The translations under genes were made by a program, and so were the position numbers. From assembly GCA_041748655.1 (NCBI GenBank), contig JBGTCV010000094.1:21820-85819 (forward strand): DNA of 64,000 bases, written 5' to 3'. This document shows, in pieces, positions 45,878 to 54,528 of this stretch. This stretch comes from Leptofilum sp041748655. GTDB taxonomy: Bacteria > Chloroflexota > Anaerolineae > Promineifilales > Promineifilaceae. Under the pieces are notes generated by a model that did no database searches, was not told the DNA's origin, and saw only the letters and a program-made list of their open reading frames with translations. Numbering within the stretch: the first letter of the stretch is position 1; each line of letters begins with the position of its first letter.

Positions 45878-46855
45878 ATGAGAAAGCTAAGCCTGCTTGT
45901 TGTTGTCATGATAGCGTTTTTTATGATAGTAGGGTGCAGTTCGGGCTCAGAAGAACCAGGCTCAGAGACCGCAGCAGAAGCAAAAACCTTTGATACCTTA
46001 GTTGTTGGCTATGCCCAGATTGGCGCTGAAAGTGAATGGCGCACGGCCAACACAGCCTCCATTAAAGCAACGGCCGAAGAGCTCGGTGTTGAGCTTAAAT
46101 TCTCCGATGCCCAGCAAAAACAAGAAAACCAGATTGCTGCCATTCGTTCCTATATTGCCGAGGGTGTTGATGTGATAGGCTTCTCGCCTGTTGTAGAAAC
46201 TGGGTGGGAAACTGTTCTGCAAGAAGCCAAAGATGCCGGTATTCCTGTCATCATGGTGGATCGCCGCGCCAATGTCCCGCGAGAGTTGTATGCCACTTAC
46301 CTCGGGTCAGACTTTGTTGAAGAAGGCCGCAAAGCCGGTAACGAAATGAACAACCTGCTGCCGGAAGGCGGCAAGATTGTTGAATTGGTCGGTACGGTAG
46401 GATCCGCTCCCGCCAATGACCGGTATTCAGGATTCCGTGAAACATTAGCCAACAATATTGAAATTATCGATTCCCAATCTGGTGATTTCACCCGTGCCCA
46501 AGGCAAAGAAGTCATGGAAGCCTTCTTGAAAAACTACGGCAACGAGATTGTTGGCCTGTATGCTCACAATGATGATATGGCCATCGGCGCTATTCAGGCC
46601 ATCGAAGAATTTGGCTTGAAGCCCGGCGTGGATATCAAAATTGTTTCCATTGATGCCGTTCGTGGTGCATTTGAGGCAATGATTGATGGCAAACTAAATG
46701 TAACTGTTGAATGCAATCCATTGCTTGGCCCGCAATTTTACGCTCTGGCCTTGCGCGCCGTGAACGGTGAGGAACTCCCCGATTGGGTACCTTCAGAGGA
46801 AAGTGTCTACTATCCTGATAATGCCAAGGAACTGTTACCAGAACGCCAATATTAG
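45878..46855 (+). CDS. Sugar ABC transporter substrate-binding lipoprotein (YtfQ-like)
   Basis: A second YtfQ-like lipoprotein, 325 aa, with lipobox MIVGCS (Cys20). The mature protein repeats nearly all motifs of the paralogue at 44616: VVGYAQIGAESEWRTANTAS, DAQQKQENQIAAIRSY, SPVVETGWETVL, DRRANV, GSAPANDRYSGF, SGDFTRAQGKEVM and YAHNDDMAIGAIQAIEEF. It has its own promoter and heads the ABC transporter genes, so it is the transport binding protein. The probable ligand is a pentose or hexose, galactofuranose by analogy with YtfQ. Confidence 0.92.
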   Translation: MRKLSLLVVVMIAFFMIVGCSSGSEEPGSETAAEAKTFDTLVVGYAQIGAESEWRTANTASIKATAEELGVELKFSDAQQKQENQIAAIRSYIAEGVDVIGFSPVVETGWETVLQEAKDAGIPVIMVDRRANVPRELYATYLGSDFVEEGRKAGNEMNNLLPEGGKIVELVGTVGSAPANDRYSGFRETLANNIEIIDSQSGDFTRAQGKEVMEAFLKNYGNEIVGLYAHNDDMAIGAIQAIEEFGLKPGVDIKIVSIDAVRGAFEAMIDGKLNVTVECNPLLGPQFYALALRAVNGEELPDWVPSEESVYYPDNAKELLPERQY

Positions 46856-46889
46856 GACATAAAGAAGACTCAGTCGTTTAATTAATTAT

Positions 46890-46916
46890 GGGGAGCGACG
46901 CTGTGCGCCGCTCCTC
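46890..46916 (+). other. Intercistronic hairpin between binding protein and ATPase genes
   Basis: GGGGAGCG (46890-46897) pairs with CGCTCCTC (46909-46916), with one G-U pair and no T-run after it. Such hairpins after binding-protein genes commonly protect the upstream message and allow excess binding protein over transporter. Confidence 0.55.
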
Positions 46917-46942
46917 ATTCTCAACGTCAGAAGGGAGAAGAA

Positions 46943-48460
46943 ATGCCAGATACAAATACCACGCTTCTGTCTATGCAAGGCATTTTCAAGGCATTTCCCG
47001 GTGTGCAGGCGCTTGAAAATGTCGATTTTGATTTGAGAAGAGGCGAAATTCACGCGTTAGTCGGCGAGAACGGAGCCGGAAAATCCACTCTTGTCAAGAT
47101 CATCACTGGCGTTGAGCGGCTTGATGCCGGCAGCGTTACTTTGGCAGGGAAGTCTATCCAGGTTAAATCACCGCAACACGCCCAGGAATTAGGCATCAGC
47201 ACTGTCTATCAGGAGATTAATCTGTGTAATAATCTTTCTGTAGCCGAGAACATTCTCATTGGCCGTGAACCACGGAAATTCGGGCGGATCGATTGGCGCG
47301 CTATGGAGGAAAAAGCCAATCAAATTTTGCAACGCCTTGATGTAGAGATTGATGTCACCAAAGACCTCGGTGACTACTCTCTAGCCGTCCAACAAATGGC
47401 CGCTATTGCTCGGGCACTTGACATTTCTGCGGCCAAGATACTTATCCTGGATGAGCCAACTTCCAGTCTGGATGTCCATGAAACAGAGCAGCTTTTCCAG
47501 GTTATGCGGAAACTAAAAAGTGAGGGGTTGGGAATCATTTTTATTACCCATTTTATTGACCAAATTTACGAGATTACCGACAGAATAACCATTCTCAGGA
47601 ACGGGAATCTGGTTGGTACGCATGAAACGAGCTCCCTGTCCCGGCTGGATTTGATTGCCAAAATGATTGGTCGAGTCATGGGCGACTTTAATGACATGCT
47701 TCAAATAAAATTGAAGAGCAATAAACAGCATGAAGGAACCCCCTTACTACAAGCAAACGGACTTGGCAGAGTTGGTTCCATGATGCCTTTTGACCTGGAT
47801 TTATATGCCGGTGAGGTGGTAGGGCTGGCTGGTCTCTTGGGTTCCGGCCGCACAGAAACGGCACAATTACTGTTTGGCATTGACAAGCCAGACAGTGGCA
47901 CCCTCTCAATAGCAGGTGACGAGATTAAGAAATTTTCACCGGCCGATTCGATTACCAAAGGGATTGCCTTTTGTCCCGAAGATCGAAAAGCTGATGGTAT
48001 TGTTGACGAGTTAACTGTCAGAGAAAATATTGTCCTGGCCGTGCAATCCAATAGGGGCTGGGCAAAACGCCTGACTAAACAACAACAATACGAAATAGCT
48101 GATAAATTCATCAAGATGCTAGACATCAGCACACCCTCAGCCGACCAACCAGTTAAAAATTTGAGTGGTGGCAACCAACAAAAAGTGATTTTGGCGCGAT
48201 GGCTGGCGACAAACCCGCAAGTGTTGATTTTGGATGAGCCAACCAGGGGGATTGATGTTGGTGCCAAAGCTGAAATTCAAAAACTTGTTTTGGAGCTGGC
48301 AGAAGAGGGCAAAGCTTGTATTTTCATCTCATCAGAACTGGATGAAGTGCTAAGAACATGCCACCGGATTGTTGTGCTGCGGGATCAACAAAAAGTGACT
48401 GAGTTTAGTGATGAAGTGGATGAACAAACCATTATGCAAACAATGGCAGGGAGCGATTAA
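46943..48460 (+). CDS. Sugar ABC transporter ATP-binding protein (YtfR-like)
   Basis: A double-ABC ATPase of the monosaccharide (CUT2) class, 505 aa. The first cassette has Walker A VGENGAGKSTLV near 38, signature LAVQQMAAIARAL (degenerate) and Walker B ILILDEPTSSLD. The second has GLLGSGRTE, signature NLSGGNQQKVILARWL and LILDEPTRGIDVGAKAE. The second Walker A lacks the Lys (G-L-L-G-S-G-R-T), as is normal for CUT2 ATPases, so only one site should be fully catalytic. It overlaps the first permease gene by 1 nt. Confidence 0.93.
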   Translation: MPDTNTTLLSMQGIFKAFPGVQALENVDFDLRRGEIHALVGENGAGKSTLVKIITGVERLDAGSVTLAGKSIQVKSPQHAQELGISTVYQEINLCNNLSVAENILIGREPRKFGRIDWRAMEEKANQILQRLDVEIDVTKDLGDYSLAVQQMAAIARALDISAAKILILDEPTSSLDVHETEQLFQVMRKLKSEGLGIIFITHFIDQIYEITDRITILRNGNLVGTHETSSLSRLDLIAKMIGRVMGDFNDMLQIKLKSNKQHEGTPLLQANGLGRVGSMMPFDLDLYAGEVVGLAGLLGSGRTETAQLLFGIDKPDSGTLSIAGDEIKKFSPADSITKGIAFCPEDRKADGIVDELTVRENIVLAVQSNRGWAKRLTKQQQYEIADKFIKMLDISTPSADQPVKNLSGGNQQKVILARWLATNPQVLILDEPTRGIDVGAKAEIQKLVLELAEEGKACIFISSELDEVLRTCHRIVVLRDQQKVTEFSDEVDEQTIMQTMAGSD

Positions 48461-49527
48461 TGAAACGGTCCAACCTCTCATGGCAAAGAATAAGAGATAG
48501 TCAACTATTTTGGCCGCTTTTAGCGTTGGCTCTGATTATGCTCTTCAACTTATTTTTTACCCCCGGATTTTATAACATTGAAATCAAAAATGGGCATTTG
48601 TCTGGTTTTCTGATCGACATTTTGAATCGTGGCTCCATTTTGATGTTACTGGCTATCGGCATGACGATGGTAATTGCTACGGGTGGCGTCGATCTTTCTG
48701 TTGGGGCAGTGGTGGCCATTTCCGCAGCTACCGCCACTGTACTCATCAACCCGGCTTTAGCCAATGAATTAATTAGTTCTGAAGAACTCATCAAGGATGC
48801 TACACGTACGCCTCTCTGGCAGTGCATCATGGCAGCTTTGCTGGTGGCGACGTTGTGTGGCTTTTGGAATGGGCTGCTTGTTTCCAGGGCAAAAATCCAG
48901 CCAATGGTGGCCACATTGGTCCTTATGGTAGCCGGTCGGGGCATTGCCCAACTCATTACGCACGGGCAAATCATCACCGTTTATTACAGACCGTACTTTT
49001 TCATCGGGAACGGTTATGTTTTGGGGTTACCGTTTACGCTTTTTATTGTGGCATTTGTTTATTTATGTGCCTGGTTATGGGCCAGACGAACGGCATTTGG
49101 ATTATTTGTTGAGTCGGTGGGCATTAATCCCCGGTCCAGTCTCTTGAGCGGTATTAGTGAGAACAATATTAAGTTGGCTGTCTATACTTTTTGTGGGTTT
49201 TGCGCCGGTATCGCAGGGTTAATCTATAGTTCAAACGTTAAAAGTGCCGACGCCAATAATGCCGGGTTGATGCTTGAGCTAGACGCCATTCTGGCGGTTG
49301 TGATGGGTGGGACTTTGATGTCAGGCGGCCGTTTCTCTTTATTGGCCAGCGTTATTGGGGCATTGGTCATTCAAAGCACCACTACTACGATGTATGCGGT
49401 GGGGGTTCCGGCCATGGCCGCTTCGGCTATTAAGGGGTTGGTCGTCCTCGTTGTCATCTTGCTGTATTCTGAGCAGACCAAGCTTGTGCTAACCCGCGTC
49501 ATTGAAAGAGTTGGAGTCCAATCATGA
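48460..49527 (+). CDS. Sugar ABC transporter permease (YtfT-like)
   Basis: A CUT2 permease of 355 aa with about eight to ten membrane helices and the family segment MLLAIGMTMVIATGGVDLSVGAVVAISA near residues 63-90. VMGGTLMSGGRFSLLASVIGALVIQ follows in the C-terminal half. An extra hydrophilic insert (about 105-125) precedes the third helix. It forms a heterodimeric pore with the next permease and is powered by the preceding ATPase. Start and stop overlap both neighbours, so the operon is compact. Confidence 0.92.
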   Translation: MKRSNLSWQRIRDSQLFWPLLALALIMLFNLFFTPGFYNIEIKNGHLSGFLIDILNRGSILMLLAIGMTMVIATGGVDLSVGAVVAISAATATVLINPALANELISSEELIKDATRTPLWQCIMAALLVATLCGFWNGLLVSRAKIQPMVATLVLMVAGRGIAQLITHGQIITVYYRPYFFIGNGYVLGLPFTLFIVAFVYLCAWLWARRTAFGLFVESVGINPRSSLLSGISENNIKLAVYTFCGFCAGIAGLIYSSNVKSADANNAGLMLELDAILAVVMGGTLMSGGRFSLLASVIGALVIQSTTTTMYAVGVPAMAASAIKGLVVLVVILLYSEQTKLVLTRVIERVGVQS

Positions 49528-50588
49528 GCGAAAGGCTAAAAATTAACAGGAAATTTGTTCCTTTATTGGCCACGTTTGGCGTCTTTGTGCTTCTCTATTT
49601 TTATGGTTTTTTGCAGTACAAAGGGATGCGTCAGCCACAGGCATTTCTCAATCTTTTTATTAACAATGGCTTCTTGCTCATTACTTCTGTAGGGATGACC
49701 TTTGTCATTTTAACGGAGGGGATTGATCTTTCGGTGGGGGCCGTTATTGCCTTGACTTCGGTTGCTTCTGCTGCCTTGTTGGAGAATTTAGGGTTGAGCC
49801 CTTATGTGGTCATTCCGCTGATGCTGCTCATGGGTACTTCGTTTGGCGGAATTATGGGGGCCATCATTCACTTCTTTAAGGTGCAGCCTTTTATTGTGAC
49901 GTTGGCGGGCATGTTCTTTGCCAGGGGTATGTGCTTTTTCATCAGTCTGAATGCGATCCCTATTAGCGATCCTTTATACCGGACCATGGCCTTATCCCGG
50001 ATTCAAATTCCATTTTTTGAGCGGGCTTTCTTAAACTTAGGTGCTGTTATTGCCCTTGTGGTGTTGGTTGTGGGAATGTATATTGCCCATTTTACGCGAT
50101 ACGGCCGTTCCATTTATGCAATTGGTGGGAATGAACAGTCTGCTTTATTAATGGGCTTACCGGTGGGGCGACTCAAAATTTCAGTCTATGCGCTCAATGG
50201 TTTTTGTTCAGCATTGGCCGGGATCGTTTTTAGCATCTCTCTGCTTTCGGGTCATGGATTGTATGCCACCAACGTGGAGCTAGATGCGATTGCTTCCGTG
50301 GTTATTGGCGGCACGTTGCTAACGGGAGGCCAGGGGTATGTATTTGGCACCTTGTTTGGTGTCTTAGTCACAGGGCTGATCCAAATGCTGATCCAGTTTA
50401 ACGGTGAATTAAGTTCCTGGTGGACACGCATTGCTGTCGGTATGCTGACACTTATCTTTATCGGTGTCCAAAGTTTATTTACCTTCAACCGTAAGAAACG
50501 TCAGGCCATGGCCAGAATCTCCCGCAGGGATGCTGAAATCAGGTCACCGATGCCTGTAGAGGATAGACTGACCACAGATTCTGCTTAA
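49524..50588 (+). CDS. Sugar ABC transporter permease (YjfF-like)
   Basis: The second CUT2 permease, 354 aa. SVGMTFVILTEGIDLSVGAVIALTS is the conserved segment (about 55-80), with GGNEQSALLMGLPVGRLKISVYALNGFCSALAG and VIGGTLLTGGQGYVFGTLFGVLV later. The pair with the preceding permease mirrors E. coli ytfT-yjfF. The gene starts in a 4-nt overlap (ATGA). The cytoplasmic C-terminal tail of ~35 residues is basic then acidic. It is the last gene of the transport operon. Confidence 0.92.
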   Translation: MSERLKINRKFVPLLATFGVFVLLYFYGFLQYKGMRQPQAFLNLFINNGFLLITSVGMTFVILTEGIDLSVGAVIALTSVASAALLENLGLSPYVVIPLMLLMGTSFGGIMGAIIHFFKVQPFIVTLAGMFFARGMCFFISLNAIPISDPLYRTMALSRIQIPFFERAFLNLGAVIALVVLVVGMYIAHFTRYGRSIYAIGGNEQSALLMGLPVGRLKISVYALNGFCSALAGIVFSISLLSGHGLYATNVELDAIASVVIGGTLLTGGQGYVFGTLFGVLVTGLIQMLIQFNGELSSWWTRIAVGMLTLIFIGVQSLFTFNRKKRQAMARISRRDAEIRSPMPVEDRLTTDSA

Positions 50589-50680
50589 TAAAGAATTGCG
50601 CTGAGATGTAAATCATCGAGGGGTACTATCCCCGGCGTCCCGCAGCAAAGCGCCACTTTTTCGCATATAGCTTTGGTACG

Positions 50681-51556
50681 CTACGGCCGTTTTGCGCCAG
50701 CTTCAGCGCCGCCAGCGGCAATCTTGAGGATTTTGCGGGCGTTTTCTACCAAGATTTTTTGTCGGACTTCGTCTTTTAATTCCAGGGTTTCAAAATCTTT
50801 TAGCCAGCGCTCCGGCATCAGCACCGGGTAATCCGAGCCAAACAGCACTTTGTCTTTCAATAATGACTTCATATACTGCTGCAAAATCGGCCGGAAATAC
50901 TTAGGCGACCAGCCGGACAGATCAATGTAGACGTTTTGCTTGTGCAGGGCAACCGAAAGCTGTTCTTCTTGCCAGGGCACGGCCGGATGGGCCATGATGA
51001 TGGTGAGTGTGGGAAAATCGGCGGCAATGTCATCAATGTAGGGAATAGGCTGGCAATATTTTAGCTTAAAGCCGCCGCCGCCTGGCTCGCGTGCCCCAAC
51101 GCCAGTTTGTCCTGAATGAAGCAGTACTGGAATCTCTAAATCGGCACAGGCTTCCCACAGCGGGTAAAACTGGAGATCGTTGGGGAAAAATGCCTGGGTG
51201 GTGGGATGCAGCTTCAGGCCGCGCAGGCCCAAATCTTTTACGGCACGGTGAAGTTCTTGTACGGCCGTTTTCCCTTTCCACGGATCAACCGAAGCAAATC
51301 CAATAAACTGATCAGAATATTTTTGGGCGACTTCGGCCACATAATCATTGCCAATATAAGGCACGCCTGTGTTTGACTCTGCATCTATAGAAAAAATAAC
51401 GGCCAAAATATCGAGCGCTTTATACTTTTCATAGAGTTCTTCCGGTGTTTTCGGTAAATCTTTTATACCGAAATATTCGGCCATATCTTCCTTTTCTTTG
51501 GCGGCCGGGTGGCCTGGCGGATCTGGTACGTGAACGTGAATATCAATTGCTTTCAT
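50681..51556 (-). CDS. Amidohydrolase (amidohydrolase_2/ACMSD-like) family protein
   Basis: A TIM-barrel metal-dependent hydrolase or decarboxylase of 291 aa. The metal ligands are visible: DIHVHVP (H-x-H) at residues 5-11, His in LKLHPTTQAFFPND, His in LLHSGQTGVG, IIMAHPAVPW, and Asp in KVLFGSDYPVL near 255. Members include aminocarboxymuconate-semialdehyde decarboxylase, resorcylate decarboxylases and 4-oxalomesaconate hydratase relatives. The activity is not determinable, but aromatic or cyclic acid catabolism fits the neighbouring acyl-CoA ligase (80 bp upstream, same strand) and the aromatic module further right. Confidence 0.85.
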   Translation of the reverse strand: MKAIDIHVHVPDPPGHPAAKEKEDMAEYFGIKDLPKTPEELYEKYKALDILAVIFSIDAESNTGVPYIGNDYVAEVAQKYSDQFIGFASVDPWKGKTAVQELHRAVKDLGLRGLKLHPTTQAFFPNDLQFYPLWEACADLEIPVLLHSGQTGVGAREPGGGGFKLKYCQPIPYIDDIAADFPTLTIIMAHPAVPWQEEQLSVALHKQNVYIDLSGWSPKYFRPILQQYMKSLLKDKVLFGSDYPVLMPERWLKDFETLELKDEVRQKILVENARKILKIAAGGAEAGAKRP

Positions 51557-51573
51557 TCTAATTCCTCTATAGG

Positions 51574-51629
51574 TGTGAAACGTGATGCGTGAAACGTGAA
51601 CTTCCTTTGGTCACGCATCACGTTTCACA
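51574..51629. repeat. Intergenic palindrome, CGTGAAACGTGA family (copy 1)
   Basis: The perfect 19-bp arms TGTGAAACGTGATGCGTGA (51574-51592) and their inverse (51611-51629) flank an 18-nt loop. It lies between the acyl-CoA ligase stop and the amidohydrolase start. Related copies lie at 53231, 54024 and 57231. Confidence 0.85.
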
Positions 51630-51635
51630 AGCTTG

Positions 51636-53204
51636 TCAATTCCCTGAATACTTAAGGGGCTTTTCCGACCAATAGGGGGCACGTAAAACCTTTTTGAGGA
51701 TTTTCCCCGCCCCGCTCATGGGCATCGGATCGTACCGGATTTCCACGCTGCGGGGAGATTTGTACCCGGCAATATATTGGCGACAGTGGTTCATGATTTC
51801 TTCTGCGGTGAGGGCAGCGCCCTGTTTTGGCACGACAATGGCATGGACCGATTCACCCCATATGTCATGAGGAATGCCAATGACGGCGCATTCGGCAACG
51901 GCCGTATGTTGGTAAATCACATGCTCAACCTCGGTTGAATAGACATTTTCGCCGCCGCTGATAATCATATCCTTAAGCCGGTCCACAATAAAAAGGAAGC
52001 CGTCCTCATCCAGATAGCCCATATCGCCGGTGTGCATCCAACCGCCGCGTAAGGCAACGGCCGTTTCTTCCGGCTTGTTCCAGTAGCCCAGCATCACATG
52101 CGGCCCTCTGGTAGTAATTTCACCGACGGAGCCGGTGGGCAGTTCCTCATCATCGAGGTCCACAATGCGCACTTCCATGGCAAAAACCGGCTGCCCCGCC
52201 GACTCGATCTTGCCCGTAAAAGGCCCTTCATCCGTGTTGTATTTATCGAGCAGCATGCTGATGTTCGGTGACGTTTCCGTCTGCCCGTACCCTTGAATAA
52301 ACTGGCAGTTGGGGAACACTTCCCGCGCCCGTCGAATCATTGCCGGAGCAATTGAAGAGCCGCCAAAGTTGACCTTCCGCAAGCTAGAAACATCGTATGT
52401 TTCTACGCCGGGCACCTGGCACAGCATATGGAGCATCGTGGGCACCAACGCGGTGTTGGTTATTTGATGCTGGCTGATCAGCTTGAGCATCTCCGCCGGG
52501 ACGAATTTTTGGGTAAAAACATGGGTGCCTGCCTGCATGGTGATACCCGTATTCCATTGATTATCGGCAATGTGGAACATGGGCGCGGTGTGCAAATAGG
52601 TCCACGGTTCACCATCGTACATCATGGCCAGGGAGGACAGGGCATTGCTCACCGCGTTGTTATGCGAGAGCATGACGCCTTTGGGCAAACCAGTGGTGCC
52701 TCCGGTATAAATAATGATGGCCACATCATCCCCACCTCGATTGGCGTCGGGCACGGGAACGGCCGTTTCCAGCAAGGTATCATGGTGAATAAGGCCGGGC
52801 AAAGGGTTGCCGTTTCCGGCAAAGATGATTTGCTGTGGTGTGGCGGTGTGCTGCAAAATTTCTGCCACCTGGGGCTGAAGCGCATCATCCACCACCAAAA
52901 TAGCCGCCCCGGCATCAGTGAGAATACTGCCTAATTCTGGCGGAGCCAGCCGGGTGTTGAGCGGTACAAAGATGCCGCCCGCCCATATGGTGGCGAAGTA
53001 ATAGGCCAGATGCCGGTCGCTGTTCAGCGCCAGCATCGCCAGCCGCTCCTCTGGTTTTAGCCCTAATGAAATTAAAGCTCCGGCCAGCCTGGCCACTTGA
53101 TCGGCAAAATCGCGCCAGGTGGTGCAGCGCTCGCCATCAATGGTGGCAATGCCCTGGCCATTTACCTTTGCTGCTCGCCTTAGCCCTTGCGTGATGTGCA
53201 TCAT
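51636..53204 (-). CDS. AMP-dependent acyl-CoA synthetase/ligase
   Basis: An ANL-superfamily ligase of 522 aa that activates a carboxylic acid to its CoA thioester through an acyl-AMP. Motifs in order: IIYTGGTTGLPKGVMLSH (P-loop A3), FIQGYGQTETSP (A5), GWMHTGDMGYLDEDGFLFIVDRLKDMIISGGENVY (A7-A8) and PRSVEIRYDPMPMSGAGKILKKVL with the catalytic Lys. The start is ATG 53204, 5-6 nt after AGGTGA; the in-frame GTG at 53213 is within that site. The closest type is medium/long-chain or aryl acid:CoA ligases. It is divergent from the TetR gene and probably controlled by it. Confidence 0.9.
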   Translation of the reverse strand: MMHITQGLRRAAKVNGQGIATIDGERCTTWRDFADQVARLAGALISLGLKPEERLAMLALNSDRHLAYYFATIWAGGIFVPLNTRLAPPELGSILTDAGAAILVVDDALQPQVAEILQHTATPQQIIFAGNGNPLPGLIHHDTLLETAVPVPDANRGGDDVAIIIYTGGTTGLPKGVMLSHNNAVSNALSSLAMMYDGEPWTYLHTAPMFHIADNQWNTGITMQAGTHVFTQKFVPAEMLKLISQHQITNTALVPTMLHMLCQVPGVETYDVSSLRKVNFGGSSIAPAMIRRAREVFPNCQFIQGYGQTETSPNISMLLDKYNTDEGPFTGKIESAGQPVFAMEVRIVDLDDEELPTGSVGEITTRGPHVMLGYWNKPEETAVALRGGWMHTGDMGYLDEDGFLFIVDRLKDMIISGGENVYSTEVEHVIYQHTAVAECAVIGIPHDIWGESVHAIVVPKQGAALTAEEIMNHCRQYIAGYKSPRSVEIRYDPMPMSGAGKILKKVLRAPYWSEKPLKYSGN

Positions 53205-53230
53205 TTTGTTCACCTATTAAACAGGGGGGG

Positions 53231-53272
53231 CGTGAAGCGTGAAATGTGAAACGTGATTTTTCACGCTTCACG
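53231..53272. repeat. Intergenic palindrome, CGTGAAACGTGA family (copy 2)
   Basis: CGTGAAGCGTGA (53231-53242) is perfectly inverted at 53261-53272. The loop contains a further GTGAAACGTGA. It lies in the divergent intergenic region upstream of the acyl-CoA ligase. Confidence 0.8.
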
Positions 53273-53311
53273 AGCCTGCCAGTCCCCTAAATTTCCAAGC
53301 CCCCTAAACAG

Positions 53312-53340
53312 TTGACGTTTGACTCAGTTCATGCTACTAT
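53312..53340 (+). promoter_or_regulatory. Promoter of the TetR gene
   Basis: TTGACG (53312-53317) and TACTAT (53335-53340) with exactly 17 bp between them form a good sigma-70-type promoter. It points to the TetR gene, and transcription would begin about 53347. Confidence 0.6.
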
Positions 53341-53349
53341 CAAAAACAT

Positions 53350-53363
53350 ACCGGCTGACCGGT
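53350..53363. promoter_or_regulatory. Probable TetR operator ACCGG-N4-CCGGT
   Basis: The inverted repeat ACCGGCTGACCGGT lies immediately downstream of the predicted transcription start of the TetR gene and within the divergent region shared with the acyl-CoA ligase. This position is typical for autorepression and co-control of the divergent gene. Confidence 0.6.
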
Positions 53364-53417
53364 TTTTGTGTATAGTATACAGTTTATCCCGAATTGATCA
53401 ACTCATCCCAACCCCAA

Positions 53418-54023
53418 ATGGGACAAAAAAGACAAATGCAAGACAGATCCGTTACCACGATTAACAATATCCTGGATGCAGCCAGGGGGCTTTTTAATGA
53501 GAAGCAATACGCCGACGTTTCGCTGCGCGAAATTACAGAGATCGCTGGCGTCACCAAGGGCGCTTTGTACCATCATTTTGCCACGAAGGAAGAGCTGTAT
53601 CTGCAGATGATCTACCGTTGTCTGGACGAGGTCAAAGAGACGGTCCGGAATTCATTAGACCAAAGCCAGGGAGAAAGCTGCCGAGGCCGTTTGTATTTGT
53701 CTTTGGCCAGCTTTTTGCGCCTGCCGCCTGAGACCTTGACCATTATGCGCTCGATACGACGCAACATTAATATTTTTGCCGAGCCAGCTCGAACGGAATT
53801 GATTCGCGCCTATCAGGCTGCCCTGCCGGAGCAGGTAGAGCTGCTTTTGGCGGATGGCATGGCCAATGGTGAGATCATCCCAATGGATGCCCGCCTACTG
53901 TCCTGGCAGCATGTGGCGGTGGTGGAGGTTTCTTTGCATGAATACGGCCGTCAGCAGCTCGGCGGCCCCGAAGAGATGGCGGATTCTATCGTCAGCCTCT
54001 TTTTTAACGGCATAAAAAAATGA
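53418..54023 (+). CDS. TetR/AcrR family transcriptional regulator
   Basis: A TetR repressor of 201 aa. The N-terminal helix-turn-helix (about 15-60) reads TTINNILDAARGLFNEKQYADVSLREITEIAGVTKGALYHHFATKEELY. The C-terminal ligand domain is not assigned to a subfamily. No ribosome site is evident before any start; ATG 53418 is chosen over TTG 53394 and ATG 53436. It is divergent from the acyl-CoA ligase and precedes MaoC, SDR and ABC genes, so an acyl-CoA or aromatic acid is a reasonable inducer. An operator-like palindrome lies 55 bp upstream. Confidence 0.9.
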   Translation: MGQKRQMQDRSVTTINNILDAARGLFNEKQYADVSLREITEIAGVTKGALYHHFATKEELYLQMIYRCLDEVKETVRNSLDQSQGESCRGRLYLSLASFLRLPPETLTIMRSIRRNINIFAEPARTELIRAYQAALPEQVELLLADGMANGEIIPMDARLLSWQHVAVVEVSLHEYGRQQLGGPEEMADSIVSLFFNGIKK

Positions 54024-54056
54024 TGCGTGAAACGTGATTTTTTCACGTTTCACGCA
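54024..54056. repeat. Intergenic palindrome, CGTGAAACGTGA family (copy 3)
   Basis: TGCGTGAAACGTGA (54024-54037) is perfectly inverted at 54043-54056 around a 5-nt T loop. It begins one base after the tetR stop and could terminate that message. Confidence 0.85.
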
Positions 54057-54075
54057 CCATTCTAAAGGAGACATG

Positions 54076-54528
54076 ATGGGAACCGGATTAACCTACGAAG
54101 AATTTGAGCTAGGTGCCATCTATAACACCCAGGCGCGCACCATCACTGAGGCGGATGTGGTTACCTTTGCCGGGCTCTCCGGTGACTTCAACCCGCTGCA
54201 CACCGACGCCGAAGCAGCCAAAAACACCCCTTTTGGCGAACGCATCGCCCACGGGATGCTCACCGTGGCCATGTCTACCGGCATGGCCAACATGACCGGC
54301 CTCATGGCAGGCACCACCATTGCCCTGATGGAGCAAAACATCCAGTACAAAGGAGCCGTCAAATTTGGCGATACGGTCCGGCTGCAAATGGAAGTGATTG
54401 AAAAGCGGGAAACGTCAAAGCCAGACCGGGGTATTGTGAAGCTGGCGGCCAGGGTACTGAATCATCGGGATGAACTGGTGGTGGATATGGTATGGACCCA
54501 GCTAATGAAACGACAGGGAGGATCATGA
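54076..54528 (+). CDS. MaoC-like dehydratase (enoyl-CoA hydratase 2 family)
   Basis: A single hot-dog domain of 150 aa with the MaoC catalytic motif: FAGLSGDFNPLHTDAEAAK (Asp and His) followed by RIAHGML. Enzymes of this kind hydrate trans-2-enoyl-CoA to (R)-3-hydroxyacyl-CoA or dehydrate the reverse way. AAAGGAG lies 5 nt before ATG 54076; ATG 54073 is also possible. Its stop is directly followed by the FabG-like SDR gene with no gap (TGA-ATG), so the pair probably performs consecutive steps on an acyl-CoA produced by the divergent ligase. Confidence 0.9.
   Translation: MGTGLTYEEFELGAIYNTQARTITEADVVTFAGLSGDFNPLHTDAEAAKNTPFGERIAHGMLTVAMSTGMANMTGLMAGTTIALMEQNIQYKGAVKFGDTVRLQMEVIEKRETSKPDRGIVKLAARVLNHRDELVVDMVWTQLMKRQGGS

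Noticed and set aside
47800..47880. Second nucleotide site of the sugar ATPase lacking the Walker A Lys, considered as a defect
   Set aside because: Loss of the canonical second Walker A is normal for CUT2-class double ATPases.
52428..52934. Plus-strand open frame of 168 codons inside the acyl-CoA ligase region
   Set aside because: Shadow of a gene with all ANL-family motifs; no independent start signal.
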